Source: Bordetella sp. FB-8 (GTDB lineage: Bacteria > Pseudomonadota > Gammaproteobacteria > Burkholderiales > Burkholderiaceae_B). From it: a stretch of DNA of 64,000 bases. The notes beneath the pieces were generated by a model. That model saw nothing but the letters and a program-made list of their open reading frames with translations, had not been told where the DNA came from and did not search any database. The stretch lies in the NCBI RefSeq assembly GCF_000382185.1, contig NZ_KB907784.1, positions 3,116,633 through 3,180,632 on the forward strand, read 5' to 3'. Shown here in pieces: positions 1 to 8,749 of the stretch (within the stretch, counting starts at the first letter, position 1; each line of letters opens with the position of its first letter). The position numbers were made by a program, and so were the translations under genes.

Positions 1-597
1 CAGCCACAGCCCGTATTTCCTGCACAGCGCCGTGACGACATCCAGATTGAAGGGGTTGCCAAGCGAGTGCGCCAGCATAATGGCCTTGGTTTTTGGCGTG
101 ATGGCCGCTTCGATCCTCGTGGCATCGATGTTGTGGGTGGCCAGGTCGACGTCCACCAGCACCGGCACAGCGCCGAATTGGAGTATGGGGTTGACGGTGG
201 TGGGAAAACCCGCCGCTACCCCGATGACTTCGTCGCCTTTCTGGATGGCCCGCGCGCCGAGCTTGGGCGAGGTCAGGGTGGAAAAAGCCACGAGATTGGC
301 CGATGAGCCAGAGTTGACGGTCAATGCGTATCTGACCCCGACGTACTCGGCCAGGCGCTGCTCGAACCGGGCGTTGAAGCGCCCCGTGGTCAACCAGCCG
401 TCCAGGCTGGCTTCGACCATATTTTTCAATTCCGCGGCGCCCAGGACTTTGCCCGATACGGGCACGGACGTTTCGCCGGGCTTGAAGGGCTTGGGCGTGT
501 AGACCAGATCGGCATACGCCTGCACCAATTCGGCAATCTGCGCCCGGATGGCATCGGGTGTGCGAGTCTGCAACGTGATGGGGTCTTCTTGGGTCAT
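1..597 (-). CDS. rfbH: CDP-4-keto-6-deoxy-D-glucose-3-dehydrase, N-terminal part (3' end outside window)
   Basis: Reading the minus strand from ATG at 597 gives an open frame to the window edge (199 codons, no stop). It starts [20 protein letters not shown] and continues with [15 protein letters not shown] and [15 protein letters not shown], which fits the DegT/DnrJ/EryC1 fold and specifically the RfbH (E1) family. In that family a PMP- and [2Fe-2S]-dependent enzyme removes the C-3 hydroxyl of CDP-4-keto-6-deoxyglucose on the way to CDP-3,6-dideoxyhexoses. The catalytic His that replaces the usual Lys, and the iron-sulfur cysteines, would lie beyond the edge, so completeness cannot be judged. 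The start overlaps the rfbG stop by one base (TAATG), so the two are translationally coupled. The following genes should show which dideoxysugar (abequose, paratose, tyvelose, ascarylose) is made. Confidence 0.88.
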   Translation of the reverse strand, partial: MTQEDPITLQTRTPDAIRAQIAELVQAYADLVYTPKPFKPGETSVPVSGKVLGAAELKNMVEASLDGWLTTGRFNARFEQRLAEYVGVRYALTVNSGSSANLVAFSTLTSPKLGARAIQKGDEVIGVAAGFPTTVNPILQFGAVPVLVDVDLATHNIDATRIEAAITPKTKAIMLAHSLGNPFNLDVVTALCRKYGLWL

Positions 598-1688
598 TAT
601 GCGTTCGTATAGCTGCTGATTTGCTGTAGACAAAGCTCGCGCGTATCGTGCCGCGACAGCCAGGCTTGGTGCCAGTGCACGACGTGGGTCAGCGCCTGAT
701 CCAGCGACCAGCGGGGTTGCCAGCGCAGTTTCGATTTTGCTTTGGCGCAGTCGAGCTTCAAGTAGCCGGCTTCATGGGGATGCGCGTCGTGGTCGGTATG
801 CCAGGCAGCGGGCCCGTTCCATCTCTGCACCATTCGTTCGACGATCCATTGCACCGGCCGGACGTCGCTCTCGTCCGGTCCGAAGTTGAACGGTTCGGCC
901 AGAGCCGCTCCGTGGGTGTGCAGGTCTTGCGCCAGGAGCAGATATCCGCTCAGGGGTTCGAGCACGTGCTGCCACGGGCGCGTTGCCAGCGGATTGCGGA
1001 TCGCAACACTTTGCCCGGCTTCGAAAGCGCGCAAAATGTCGGGAATGAGCCGGTCCGCGGCCCAGTCTCCACCGCCGATCACATTGCCGGCTCTGGCAGT
1101 GGCCAACGCCACGCGGTGTCGCTTGCCATAATCTGCAGGGTTGAAAAAGGAGGACCGGTAGGCGCCGCTGACCAGTTCGGCACACCCTTTGCTGCTGCTG
1201 TAGGGGTCTGCGCCTCCCATGGGTTCGTTCTCCCGGTAGCCCCAGACCCATTCCCTGTTTTCGTAGCATTTGTCCGTCGTGACGTTGACGATGGCGCGCA
1301 CCGAGGGTTGGTGGCGCGCAGCCTCCAGCACGTGGACAGTCCCCATGACATTGGTCGCGTATGTGTCTACAGGCTGTCCGTACGAGAGACGCACCAGGGG
1401 TTGCGCAGCCATGTGCAGCACAATCTCCGGCTCGGCTTCCGACATCGCGCTGGCCACGGTCTGATAGTCGCGAATGTCGCCGATGCGGCTGGTCATGCCG
1501 TGCGCGGCATCGATCGTCTCGAACAGCGACGGATGCGTCGGGGGAGGCAGGGCCAGTCCATGCACGTTGGCCCCCATGGCCTGCAGCCAGAGGGATAGCC
1601 ACGAGCCCTTGAATCCGGTATGGCCGGTCAGAAGTACCCGCCGCCCCTTCCAGAAGTTCGGGTCGATCTGCCGCTTGCTCAATTCCAT
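597..1688 (-). CDS. rfbG: CDP-glucose 4,6-dehydratase
   Basis: An NAD-dependent short-chain dehydrogenase/reductase that converts CDP-D-glucose to CDP-4-keto-6-deoxy-D-glucose. Visible features are the N-terminal Rossmann motif [12 protein letters not shown], the [18 protein letters not shown] block typical of this family, and the catalytic YSSSK (Y-x3-K). I start at ATG 1688 ([17 protein letters not shown]), giving 363 residues, close to the usual 357-360. A longer frame to 1787 adds residues unlike the family and would run deep into rfbF. The start overlaps the end of rfbF by 10 bases and the stop overlaps the rfbH start by one, so this is a tightly packed operon rfbF-rfbG-rfbH. Confidence 0.92.
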   Translation of the reverse strand: MELSKRQIDPNFWKGRRVLLTGHTGFKGSWLSLWLQAMGANVHGLALPPPTHPSLFETIDAAHGMTSRIGDIRDYQTVASAMSEAEPEIVLHMAAQPLVRLSYGQPVDTYATNVMGTVHVLEAARHQPSVRAIVNVTTDKCYENREWVWGYRENEPMGGADPYSSSKGCAELVSGAYRSSFFNPADYGKRHRVALATARAGNVIGGGDWAADRLIPDILRAFEAGQSVAIRNPLATRPWQHVLEPLSGYLLLAQDLHTHGAALAEPFNFGPDESDVRPVQWIVERMVQRWNGPAAWHTDHDAHPHEAGYLKLDCAKAKSKLRWQPRWSLDQALTHVVHWHQAWLSRHDTRELCLQQISSYTNA

Positions 1689-2452
1689 TTTTTCCAGGGA
1701 GCCTGGCCGCTGTTCCACAGGTTCTCCAACAAGGTCTTGTCGCGCAGGGTATCCATGGGCTGCCAAAAGCCGTTGTGCTCGAAGCACATGAGTTCGCCGG
1801 TGCCGGTCAACTGCTGCATGGGCTCCTGCTCCCAGATGGTGGCGTCGTCGCGAAGCAACGCCAGGACCCTGGGCGAAAGCACGAAAAATCCGCCATTGAT
1901 CATGGCGCCGTCGCCCTGGGGTTTTTCCTTGAAACTCACGACGCGATTGTTGGCGATCTCCAGCGCGCCAAAACGCCCAGGGGGATGGACGCCCACCACC
2001 GTCGCGGATTTTCCGTGCCCTTTGTGAAAGTCAATGGTGGCCGAAATGTCCAGATCGGTAACGCCGTCGCCATAGGTAAAGCAGAATGCCTCGTCGTCCC
2101 GCACCAGATGGGAAACCCGCCGCAGGCGCCCGCCAGTCATCGAGTTTTCGCCGGTGTCGACGAGCGTCACTTTCCAGGGTTCGACGCGCTTCTGATGCAC
2201 GATCATTTCGTTGTTGCGCATGTCGAACGTCACATCCGACATGTGCAGAAAGTAATTCGCGAAGTACTCTTTGATGATGTAGCTCTTGTACCCGCAGCAG
2301 ATGATGAAATCGTTGATGCCGTGGTGCGAGTAGATCTTGAGGATATGCCACAAGATGGGCATTCCTCCGATTTCAACCATGGGTTTGGGCTTGAGCAAGG
2401 TCTCCTCGCTTAAGCGCGTGCCAAGACCGCCGGCCAGAATTATCGCTTTCAT
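1679..2452 (-). CDS. rfbF: glucose-1-phosphate cytidylyltransferase
   Basis: Makes CDP-D-glucose from glucose-1-phosphate and CTP, the entry step to CDP-linked 3,6-dideoxyhexoses. The N-terminus MKAIILAGGLGTRLSEET and then KPKPMVEIGGMPILWHI form the nucleotidyltransferase signature; a C-terminal KPQGDGAMINGGFFVLSP block is typical of RfbF. The length of 257 residues from ATG 2452 equals that of known family members. A frame extension to 2488 runs into the upstream gene and is not used. The start lies one base after the TAA of the upstream glycosyltransferase, so both are probably on one mRNA. Cytosolic. Confidence 0.94.
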   Translation of the reverse strand: MKAIILAGGLGTRLSEETLLKPKPMVEIGGMPILWHILKIYSHHGINDFIICCGYKSYIIKEYFANYFLHMSDVTFDMRNNEMIVHQKRVEPWKVTLVDTGENSMTGGRLRRVSHLVRDDEAFCFTYGDGVTDLDISATIDFHKGHGKSATVVGVHPPGRFGALEIANNRVVSFKEKPQGDGAMINGGFFVLSPRVLALLRDDATIWEQEPMQQLTGTGELMCFEHNGFWQPMDTLRDKTLLENLWNSGQAPWKKWN

Positions 2453-2453
2453 T

Positions 2454-5400
2454 TTATGGCTGAGAAGGGAGTTTCTTGGCCGGCCCATTCAGCGCAATCT
2501 GAACAATTCGTTCGTCCGACATGACGTTGCGCAGGGCTTGCACCAACGCCGGAATGAACCTGGGTATGGAGGTGAACTCGGGAAATCCCATTAGCGCACG
2601 GACATAGCGCTCGAGTTTTTCTTCCCCATGGCTTTTCACGTATCCCACCTGACCTAGCGCTCGGTCGGCGGTAGTTTGCGTCAAGGTGTCCAGATGGGCA
2701 GGATGGTCTGCAAGCAGTTCCTTGATCATGGTGAGAACGCCGCCGTACATATAGTCGTCCGGGTAGCTCCAGAACGTCTCGTTAAATACCCGGTGCGTGG
2801 CCACATGATGCGACGTGTAGATGGTGTCGGTGGTCAGCAGGGCCCTGCTGGTCATCCACATGATCGCATAGGCGTGTTTGCCGATCTGCTTCTTGTAGCC
2901 CTCCAGATCGATGATATCTTTGCGCATGATCCAGCGCGTGAAGATATGGCCATGCCAGAAAAGCGTGCACAGCGAGTCCGGGCCGGCAGGGAAGTTGTAG
3001 AGCGTGGGCTGCCCCGGGTTGTCCTGGGGAACCGACAGCGCCAGGTGGTCTCCCATCAGCCGGTTGTTGGCATCGATCTGCCGAAGTGGCGACAGAATGA
3101 AGCCGACGTTGGGGTTCGCCGCCACCGCGGCGCGAATGACACTTACCGCCTGCGGCAGTATCCAGTCGTCGTCGGTGAGGGTAATGATCCATTCGCCTGC
3201 AGCCGCTTCGATGATGAAGAGGAAGTTCGGGTCGCCATAAATGTTTTCCTTTTGGCGAAAAGCCCGAATCCGCGGATCGTTGAATTCCTGGATGACTTCC
3301 TGGGTGTTGTCCGGCGATGCGTTATCGCTGACGATGATCTCCATGTCATCGCAGTCGATGGCCAAGGCGCTGTGCAGGCAGCGGCGCAGGTCGTTTGCGC
3401 GATTGTAGGTGGGTATGACAATGGAGACGAAAGGGCGCCTGGAACCCGAACGTGGTTCCTTTCCGGCGTCAGCGGGCAAATCCACTTTTCTGACTTCCGG
3501 CGCGGCAGGCGCCGCGGGCCAAGCTTGGTCTGCCTCGGATGCCGCCTGCGCGCTGGGCAACTTGGCCTCGGCGATCGGCGGGCGCCTGTATAGCCAGCCA
3601 TCGTCGCACAAATACCGCCTGGCTAGATCCCGGTCTATCTGCTGCAGAACCTGGTAGGCCAGATCCTGCGCGTTATACGCCGAATGCAGCAAATACGCTA
3701 GTTTCCAGCGCTGATTGTCGTCCATGGCGCGTAGGCGATTCTCGTCCGGCACGAACACGGCATCGGCTGCCACCCATTGCGAATGGACAGGAGGTTTGAG
3801 CAGATCCAGGTCTTCCGGAAAATAGCTGAAGGTGTGCGGCTGGATCGGCGCGAGCAGCCTCAAGCCGTAGGCAGCCAGCAGCCTGCTCAGGTTCGCCAGG
3901 TCGGTTTGCCTCTCAAAAATGTCAACGAAGGCAGTTTGCGCTTGGACGATCAGTGTATGGGGCAACAGTCGCTGGGCGCTTTGCAAAATGGCCGCATTGT
4001 CGTTGGCGCCGTTCAGGATCAGCCAGTCTATTTTCTCCAGCCCTGTGAGTTCGTCCAGACGCACCGTGGGAATGGTATGGGTGCCAACGATTTCCGTGGC
4101 CTGTTGCAAGGCCGGCAATTGCCGCGAAGCGGGCAGGGGGGCGAGCGTGCCGCTGTAGGTGCTGTCCCGACAGAGATAAAGCGTGGCAGGCGCGCCGTCC
4201 CCCAGCGCTACATGATGGTGGTGATGCTGTATCAATCTGCCCCACATCTCCTGCTCGCGCCCTTGCAAGGTGTTCGCTGGATCGATGGCAATGGTAATAA
4301 GGCTGCCCAGATTGCTCAAATTGCGCGACGCGTTCGTGCCGATGAAGGAGCCGCCATGATCCAGGGCGATGATCTTGCCGCGGAACTGGAATTGAAAATC
4401 GCCGCTGTCTTCGGTGACCGCCTGCGCGGCCGCATCGGGTTCGACCACTTGCATGGGAGCGTCGCTGTCTTCGAACCAGGGCTTGCCATCGGATGTAAAG
4501 ACCAGGGACGCGCGCGGTTTTCCCTCACAATAGCGTTGCCAGATGGCGCGCAAGGCCGTGGCCAGGTGCCGGGCATAGCGCGGACCGTCGCAGACAGGCG
4601 AGTCGAGCAGGGTTTTGCGCAGACTGGTGCGCAGGGCGGACAGATTGTCCAGGTCGGACGCCAACGCCAATGCGCAGGACTGATACTGATCCCAATCTTG
4701 CGCCACAAGCTCGGGAATTCCGGCATGAGCCAGATGGGTTGCCGAATGGCGGCCAGCGAAGGTGGGGCCGGGTAGCGTAACCACGGGTACGCCCATGAGC
4801 AGGGCTTCACAGGTGGTCAGGCCGCCGGAATAGGGCCAGGGATCCAGCGCCACATCGACCTCGTTGTAGCAGCGCAGTAGCTCGAAGTGCGTGGCCTGAC
4901 CTTCCAGCCGCAGGCGGTCGGCGGCGATGCCGTGATCTTGCATGAAATCCTGCACGCGCCGTCGCAACGCCGCGCTATCGTAGGCGCCGCCTTTGAGGAA
5001 TAGGTGCGAGTTGGGGAGGGCCCGCATGATGCTGGCCCATTTTTCCAGCACCACTTCGTTGATTTTGGTGGGGTTGTTGAAGCATCCCAGGGTGATGTAG
5101 CCGTTTCTCCTGGCTGGAAGCAGACCCACGTCCGGCAGGTTCGGGGGGGGCAAGTAGCATATGTAGTCGTCGGGCATGCGGATCAGCTTTTCCGTGAAGA
5201 AAGCATCGCTGCCCAGAGGTGATTCGACCCGGTCGGTAATGAGGTAGTCGATGGCCGGCAAGCCGGTGGTATTGATTAGACCGCCGACCCATTTGACCAG
5301 TAACGGTGCGGGTTCCAGCGCCATAGCGCTCATTCGTGTGCTGGTGTTGTAGCCGGCCAGATCCACCAGGATGTCAATGCCGTCGTCGCGGATGCGCTGG

Positions 5401-6401
5401 GCGAACTGTTCGTTCGAAAGCTGCAGAATGGTCGCATGGCGGTCAGCCACGGCGATCAGGCGCTGCGCGACATGGTCGTAGGTTGGATTGTTGGCGTACA
5501 GGTAAATATCGAAGCCGAACCGGCGCAGGTGTTCCAGCGGCGCAGTGATCATGAGGCTGACGGGCCCAGCGCTAAAGCCGTCGGCATACAGGCCCAGGCG
5601 GATTTTGCGTCCCGGGTTCGGGGTGGCCGGACGCGGGCGCGAGGACGCTTGGTTTGGCGCGAATAGGGCACCCCATTCCCTGCAGGCCTGCAGTATTTCT
5701 TCGGCGCTGTGCTCGGGCATGTAATGCATCAGGGTCAGGCGGTTGGATACAGCGTCGATGTATGCGGCCTGGTTCTTGGCCGTTTCGGCCAGGGCAATGG
5801 ATTTGAGGTAAGAAGCCTCGGCTCGCTTGAACTCGCCCGTGTCGCGGTAGGTCTGCCCTAGTAGATTCCAGTAATACGCGTTGGCGGGATCGAGCGGGAT
5901 GAGCTGTTCATGCAGCAGGTCAGTCGCTTCGTCATAGCGGCGAGCCAGGATCAGCCCATAGGCTTTTAGATACAGTGCATGTATGTTGCGAGGCTGCTGC
6001 GCCAATGCGCGGTCTATCAGGTCCAACGCCTGTTCGTTGTTCTTGTTGACCTGCAGATGCAATGAGGCCACCTGGCACAGCATGTCGAAGTCGTCGGGCT
6101 TGATCTCGAGGGCGCGCTCGTAGTGTTTGCGGGCTTGCTCGTACTGCTCGGCCATGGATTCGAGTTTCCCCAGGATGACCCTGACGTCGTAGTCATTGGG
6201 CAGCAGCTGGGCGAGCTTTTGGGCGGCGGCGAGCGCCAACTCCGCGTCCGTGTCTATGGTCAGCTGGGCCAGCTCCAGCCATACGCGCGGGTTATCGGGA
6301 AAACGCCGGGTTTGATCCAGCGCTTCTTGCACTGTCAAACCGGCCGGGGCAGTTTTCCTGCCATCGGACCCGATGAGGCTGTGGGCGGGGTTATGGGCCA
6401 T
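2454..6401 (-). CDS. multidomain glycosyltransferase: TPR - OGT/SPINDLY-like - FkbM-like - GT2
   Basis: About 1315 residues from ATG 6401; an upstream TTG at 6416 is possible and no clear Shine-Dalgarno supports either. Approximate domains: TPR helices 30-230; a GT41 (O-GlcNAc-transferase/SPINDLY-like) region 263-625 with DGIDILVDLAGYNTSTR, CFNNPTKINEVVLEKW (conserved Lys) and LDPWPYSGGLTTCEALLMGVP for nucleotide-sugar binding; a degenerate FkbM methyltransferase-like region about 673-870; and a GT-A family 2 domain from about 988 with VSIVIPTYNRANDLRR and a DDD metal motif at 1077-1079. GT41 enzymes move a sugar to Ser/Thr of proteins, and TPRs usually bind the protein target. It lies just downstream of the fliC terminator and is followed after one base by rfbF. 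I infer a flagellin (or surface protein) O-glycosyltransferase that also extends the glycan; an O-antigen role is the alternative. The domain calls are firm, the target is inferred. Confidence 0.8.
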   Translation of the reverse strand: MAHNPAHSLIGSDGRKTAPAGLTVQEALDQTRRFPDNPRVWLELAQLTIDTDAELALAAAQKLAQLLPNDYDVRVILGKLESMAEQYEQARKHYERALEIKPDDFDMLCQVASLHLQVNKNNEQALDLIDRALAQQPRNIHALYLKAYGLILARRYDEATDLLHEQLIPLDPANAYYWNLLGQTYRDTGEFKRAEASYLKSIALAETAKNQAAYIDAVSNRLTLMHYMPEHSAEEILQACREWGALFAPNQASSRPRPATPNPGRKIRLGLYADGFSAGPVSLMITAPLEHLRRFGFDIYLYANNPTYDHVAQRLIAVADRHATILQLSNEQFAQRIRDDGIDILVDLAGYNTSTRMSAMALEPAPLLVKWVGGLINTTGLPAIDYLITDRVESPLGSDAFFTEKLIRMPDDYICYLPPPNLPDVGLLPARRNGYITLGCFNNPTKINEVVLEKWASIMRALPNSHLFLKGGAYDSAALRRRVQDFMQDHGIAADRLRLEGQATHFELLRCYNEVDVALDPWPYSGGLTTCEALLMGVPVVTLPGPTFAGRHSATHLAHAGIPELVAQDWDQYQSCALALASDLDNLSALRTSLRKTLLDSPVCDGPRYARHLATALRAIWQRYCEGKPRASLVFTSDGKPWFEDSDAPMQVVEPDAAAQAVTEDSGDFQFQFRGKIIALDHGGSFIGTNASRNLSNLGSLITIAIDPANTLQGREQEMWGRLIQHHHHHVALGDGAPATLYLCRDSTYSGTLAPLPASRQLPALQQATEIVGTHTIPTVRLDELTGLEKIDWLILNGANDNAAILQSAQRLLPHTLIVQAQTAFVDIFERQTDLANLSRLLAAYGLRLLAPIQPHTFSYFPEDLDLLKPPVHSQWVAADAVFVPDENRLRAMDDNQRWKLAYLLHSAYNAQDLAYQVLQQIDRDLARRYLCDDGWLYRRPPIAEAKLPSAQAASEADQAWPAAPAAPEVRKVDLPADAGKEPRSGSRRPFVSIVIPTYNRANDLRRCLHSALAIDCDDMEIIVSDNASPDNTQEVIQEFNDPRIRAFRQKENIYGDPNFLFIIEAAAGEWIITLTDDDWILPQAVSVIRAAVAANPNVGFILSPLRQIDANNRLMGDHLALSVPQDNPGQPTLYNFPAGPDSLCTLFWHGHIFTRWIMRKDIIDLEGYKKQIGKHAYAIMWMTSRALLTTDTIYTSHHVATHRVFNETFWSYPDDYMYGGVLTMIKELLADHPAHLDTLTQTTADRALGQVGYVKSHGEEKLERYVRALMGFPEFTSIPRFIPALVQALRNVMSDERIVQIALNGPAKKLPSQP

Positions 6402-6514
6402 GTAAGTTGCACGCAAAAAGAAGTCGATGATGCAGTCTACCTAGTGCTTCATGACGGAAATTGCCGGTTAAACGGGAGAAAGCCCGCGCTTTTCGCAAGC
6501 CGACGGTCTATAAG

Positions 6515-6552
6515 TAAAAAAACACCCCGCGCGTCGAAACGGGCGGGGTGTT
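6515..6552 (-). terminator. rho-independent terminator after fliC
   Basis: Perfect 10-bp inverted repeat with arms AACACCCCGC at 6521-6530 and GCGGGGTGTT at 6543-6552. Read on the minus strand the stem is followed by a run of seven T (6516-6522, partly inside the stem). It sits 48 bases after the fliC stop and should end the abundant flagellin message before the glycosyltransferase gene. Confidence 0.92.
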
Positions 6553-6599
6553 CGGAGCTTGCCTTGCGCGGGCGTTGCCGCGCGCATCAAGCCGCGCGA

Positions 6600-7496
6600 T
6601 TAACGCAGCAGCGACAGCACGCTTTGCGAGCTGGAGTTGGCCTGGGCCAGTACCGAGGTGCCGGCTTGCTGCAGGATCTGGGCCTGGGTCATGGCCGAAA
6701 CTTCCACGGCGTAGTTGGCATCCTGGATGCGCGAACGGGCGTTGGACAGGTTGGTGTCCGTGTTGTTCAGATTGGTGATGGTGGAGTCAAGGCGGTTCTG
6801 GACAGCGCCCAACTGGCCACGCAGCGAGTCGACCGACTTGATGGCCGCATCGATGGTGGCCAGGTAGGTGTTGCTGGAGCCGGTAACGGAGATCGTACCG
6901 CTGGTGTTGCCGATGGTCTTGAATTCCGTGACGTTGATGGTGACCGACGAAGTCGCCAGCGTGGCGGTCGAGGTCGTCGAAGATGCCACGCCCATGGCGC
7001 TGGCATTCATCTTCTTCAGGTTTATGGAGATGTTTTGTCCGTCATTGGCACCCACCTGCAGGCTCATGGTACCGCTCGTCGCCAGGATGGTCACACCGTT
7101 GAACTGCGTCTGAGCCGAGACGCGGTTGATTTCGGACATGTTCTGGTTGATTTCGTTCTGGATGGAACTCAGGTCCGCGGAGGTGTTGGTGCCGTTGGCG
7201 GCTTGAACCGTCAGTTCGCGCACGCGCTGCAGGTTGTCGTTGATTTCATTCAAGGCACCCTGAGCGGTCTGCACGACGGAGATGCCGTCGTTGGCATTGC
7301 GCGAGGCCTGGTCCAGGCCGTTGACCTGAGCCGTCATGCGGTTGGCGATGCCCGAACCGGCTGCGTCGTCGGCGGCGCTGTTGATGCGCAGGCCCGAGGA
7401 CAGACGCGTGATGGCAGTGTTCAGAGACGACTGGGACTTCATCAGGTTGTTTTGGGCAACCAGCGACAAATAGTTGGTATTGATGATCATCGACAT
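6600..7496 (-). CDS. fliC: flagellin
   Basis: The filament subunit, exported by the flagellar type III system. Start ATG 7496 (MSMIINTNYLSLVAQNN) is chosen because GGGAG lies nine bases upstream; the in-frame extension to 7550 is unlike flagellins. Residues 1-165 and 212-298 form the conserved D0/D1 helices, including LQRVRELTVQAANG (89-102), the TLR5-contact region, and the C-terminal LAQANSSSQSVLSLLR. Total length is only 298, against nearly 400 in B. bronchiseptica FlaA, so the D2/D3 domains are almost absent. The short centre (171-210) has 21 Ser/Thr in 40 residues and is a plausible O-glycosylation surface. A sigma28-type promoter lies at 7586-7612 and a strong terminator follows the gene. 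Confidence 0.97.
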   Translation of the reverse strand: MSMIINTNYLSLVAQNNLMKSQSSLNTAITRLSSGLRINSAADDAAGSGIANRMTAQVNGLDQASRNANDGISVVQTAQGALNEINDNLQRVRELTVQAANGTNTSADLSSIQNEINQNMSEINRVSAQTQFNGVTILATSGTMSLQVGANDGQNISINLKKMNASAMGVASSTTSTATLATSSVTINVTEFKTIGNTSGTISVTGSSNTYLATIDAAIKSVDSLRGQLGAVQNRLDSTITNLNNTDTNLSNARSRIQDANYAVEVSAMTQAQILQQAGTSVLAQANSSSQSVLSLLR

Positions 7497-7536
7497 GATG
7501 GGTAACTCCCAAGAGAGAAAAACTTCTTTCAAACTG

Positions 7537-7553
7537 GGTAGCTGCGCCACCCA
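7537..7553 (-). other. small hairpin in fliC leader
   Basis: On the minus strand, GGGTGGC and GCTACCC flank a three-base loop (7-bp stem with one G-U pair). It sits in the predicted untranslated leader of fliC, about 40 bases before the start codon. A role in mRNA stability or translation is possible; only the pairing is seen. Confidence 0.45.
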
Positions 7554-7585
7554 ACTTAACAGCAGAAGATCCGCCGTTGTCCTGG

Positions 7586-7612
7586 GTTACGACTGTGTAT
7601 GTCCAAACTTAA
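7586..7612 (-). promoter_or_regulatory. candidate sigma28 (FliA) promoter of fliC
   Basis: On the minus strand TTAAGTTT is followed, with 15 bases after the TTAA, by GTCGTAAC. This resembles the sigma28 pattern TAAAGTTT-N11-GCCGATAA and more closely the GCCGTAAA/GCCGTTAC -10 boxes found before flaG and flgM here. Predicted transcript start is near 7579, giving a leader of about 80 bases. The -10 match is the weakest of the four sites in this window. Confidence 0.6.
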
Positions 7613-7651
7613 GCGGGAAATTTATTGCTGACATCTTTAAGAAATGCAAAG

Positions 7652-8407
7652 TCATGCAACCCGCGCCAACAGGTTTTCCGGGGGCAGATCTTGCCAGGCG
7701 TTCTCGCGTAGGTGGTTGCGGATGCGGGCAATGGCCTGACTGCGCAACTGGCAGACGCGGGCTTCCGTTACGTTTAATACGACCCCAATTTCCTTCAGGT
7801 TGAGGCCTTGTTCGTAACAAAGCGACATCAGCAGCTTTTCGCGCTCGGGCAGGGCGCCAATGGCGTCAATGAGGACCTTGCGCAGGTCGCCTGCCAGCAG
7901 GGTGTCCAACGGAGACGCCTCCTCGCTGACCGAGACATCGTGCCAGCCATCCTCGCCGTCCCGGCTGAAGTCCTCGTAGTGGAGGATCTGCACTCCATGG
8001 GCATCCTTGAGCATATCCCGGTACTCAGATAGCGGCACGCCTAGTTCAGCGGCGACTTCCGACTCGCTGGGCGCGCGCATCAGTGCTTGTTCCCGCTTCT
8101 GGATGGCGCTTTCTATTTTGCGGCTTTTGCTGCGCACGCTGCGCGGCAGCCAGTCCTGGGCACGCAGCTCATCGAGCATGGCGCCGCGGATCCGCGCCGT
8201 GGCATAGGTTTCGAACTGTGCTTCCGGGCTTTCCTGGTAGCGCCGTATGGCGTCCAACAGGCCGATCATGCCGGCCTGCATGAGGTCGTCCAGTTGCACA
8301 CTCGCAGGCAGCCGTGCAAGCAACTGCAGGGCAAGCTTGCGCACTAATGGTGCGTATTCAAGTAGATTTTCGTCAGCGGGAGGCATAGGGTCGAACAATG
8401 GTCCCAC
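7652..8407 (-). CDS. fliA: RNA polymerase sigma factor for flagellar operons (sigma28)
   Basis: Directs RNA polymerase to late flagellar promoters; inhibited by FlgM. Region 2 is clear (LLEYAPLVRKLALQLLARLP, LDDLMQAGMIGLLDAIRRY, FETYATARIRGAMLDELR), followed by region 3 (RAPSESEVAAELGVPLSEY) and the region 4 helix-turn-helix (LNLKEIGVVLNVTEARVCQL). The frame opens with GTG at 8407 (251 residues); ATG at 8386 is an equally good start for the family and neither has a strong ribosome site. It lies upstream of fliC in the same direction, with 155 bases between them that hold the fliC promoter. The 5' side faces divergent flhDC. Confidence 0.96.
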   Translation of the reverse strand: MGPLFDPMPPADENLLEYAPLVRKLALQLLARLPASVQLDDLMQAGMIGLLDAIRRYQESPEAQFETYATARIRGAMLDELRAQDWLPRSVRSKSRKIESAIQKREQALMRAPSESEVAAELGVPLSEYRDMLKDAHGVQILHYEDFSRDGEDGWHDVSVSEEASPLDTLLAGDLRKVLIDAIGALPEREKLLMSLCYEQGLNLKEIGVVLNVTEARVCQLRSQAIARIRNHLRENAWQDLPPENLLARVA

Positions 8408-8749
8408 GATGGGCCATGGCCGATATTTTGAGCCGGCGGGTGAGGTTCATTTCCTTAAGCACTCTTTGTTTTGAGGGCTTGCTTTGGCCTTTATCCGGCA
8501 GAGGCCCGCACCGTGTGGTCCGCAGCGGTGTTGTATGGCGGATAAGGAAATGTAAATGCAAAGCTTAAACATTGTAAAGTATTGCTGATGTAATAAACCC
8601 CTATGGACGCTCGTGTTAAATTGCGTTTAACTTACTATGGAATGATACATTTTCATCCAAATAAGTTACTCTTTTGATACAAATCGCCAAGCGCGGGGCG
8701 AGCTGTACAGATTTTTTCCCGCAGCATTTTCGCAGTAGAGGAGTCAAAC
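8408..8749. promoter_or_regulatory. divergent control region between fliA and flhD
   Basis: 342 bases without a supported gene. The flhD-proximal part (about 8530-8700) is much more AT-rich than the coding DNA around it. It contains TTGCGT near 8621 with TGATAC 16 bases later as a weak sigma70-like candidate for flhDC. The fliA promoter should lie in the left part and would be expected to need FlhDC, but I cannot pick a site with confidence. The unusual length and base composition suit a regulated master-operon promoter. Confidence 0.5.

Noticed and set aside
648..2413. Plus-strand frames of 212-316 codons opposite rfbG and rfbF
   Set aside because: Shadows of clear sugar-nucleotide genes on the minus strand.
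4212..4226. Five consecutive His codons in the glycosyltransferase
   Set aside because: Looks like a vector tag but lies inside a long native domain with no cloning sequence around it; natural.
8373..8561. Small minus-strand frame of 62 codons across the fliA start
   Set aside because: No ribosome site, composition or homology; overlaps the fliA N-terminus.
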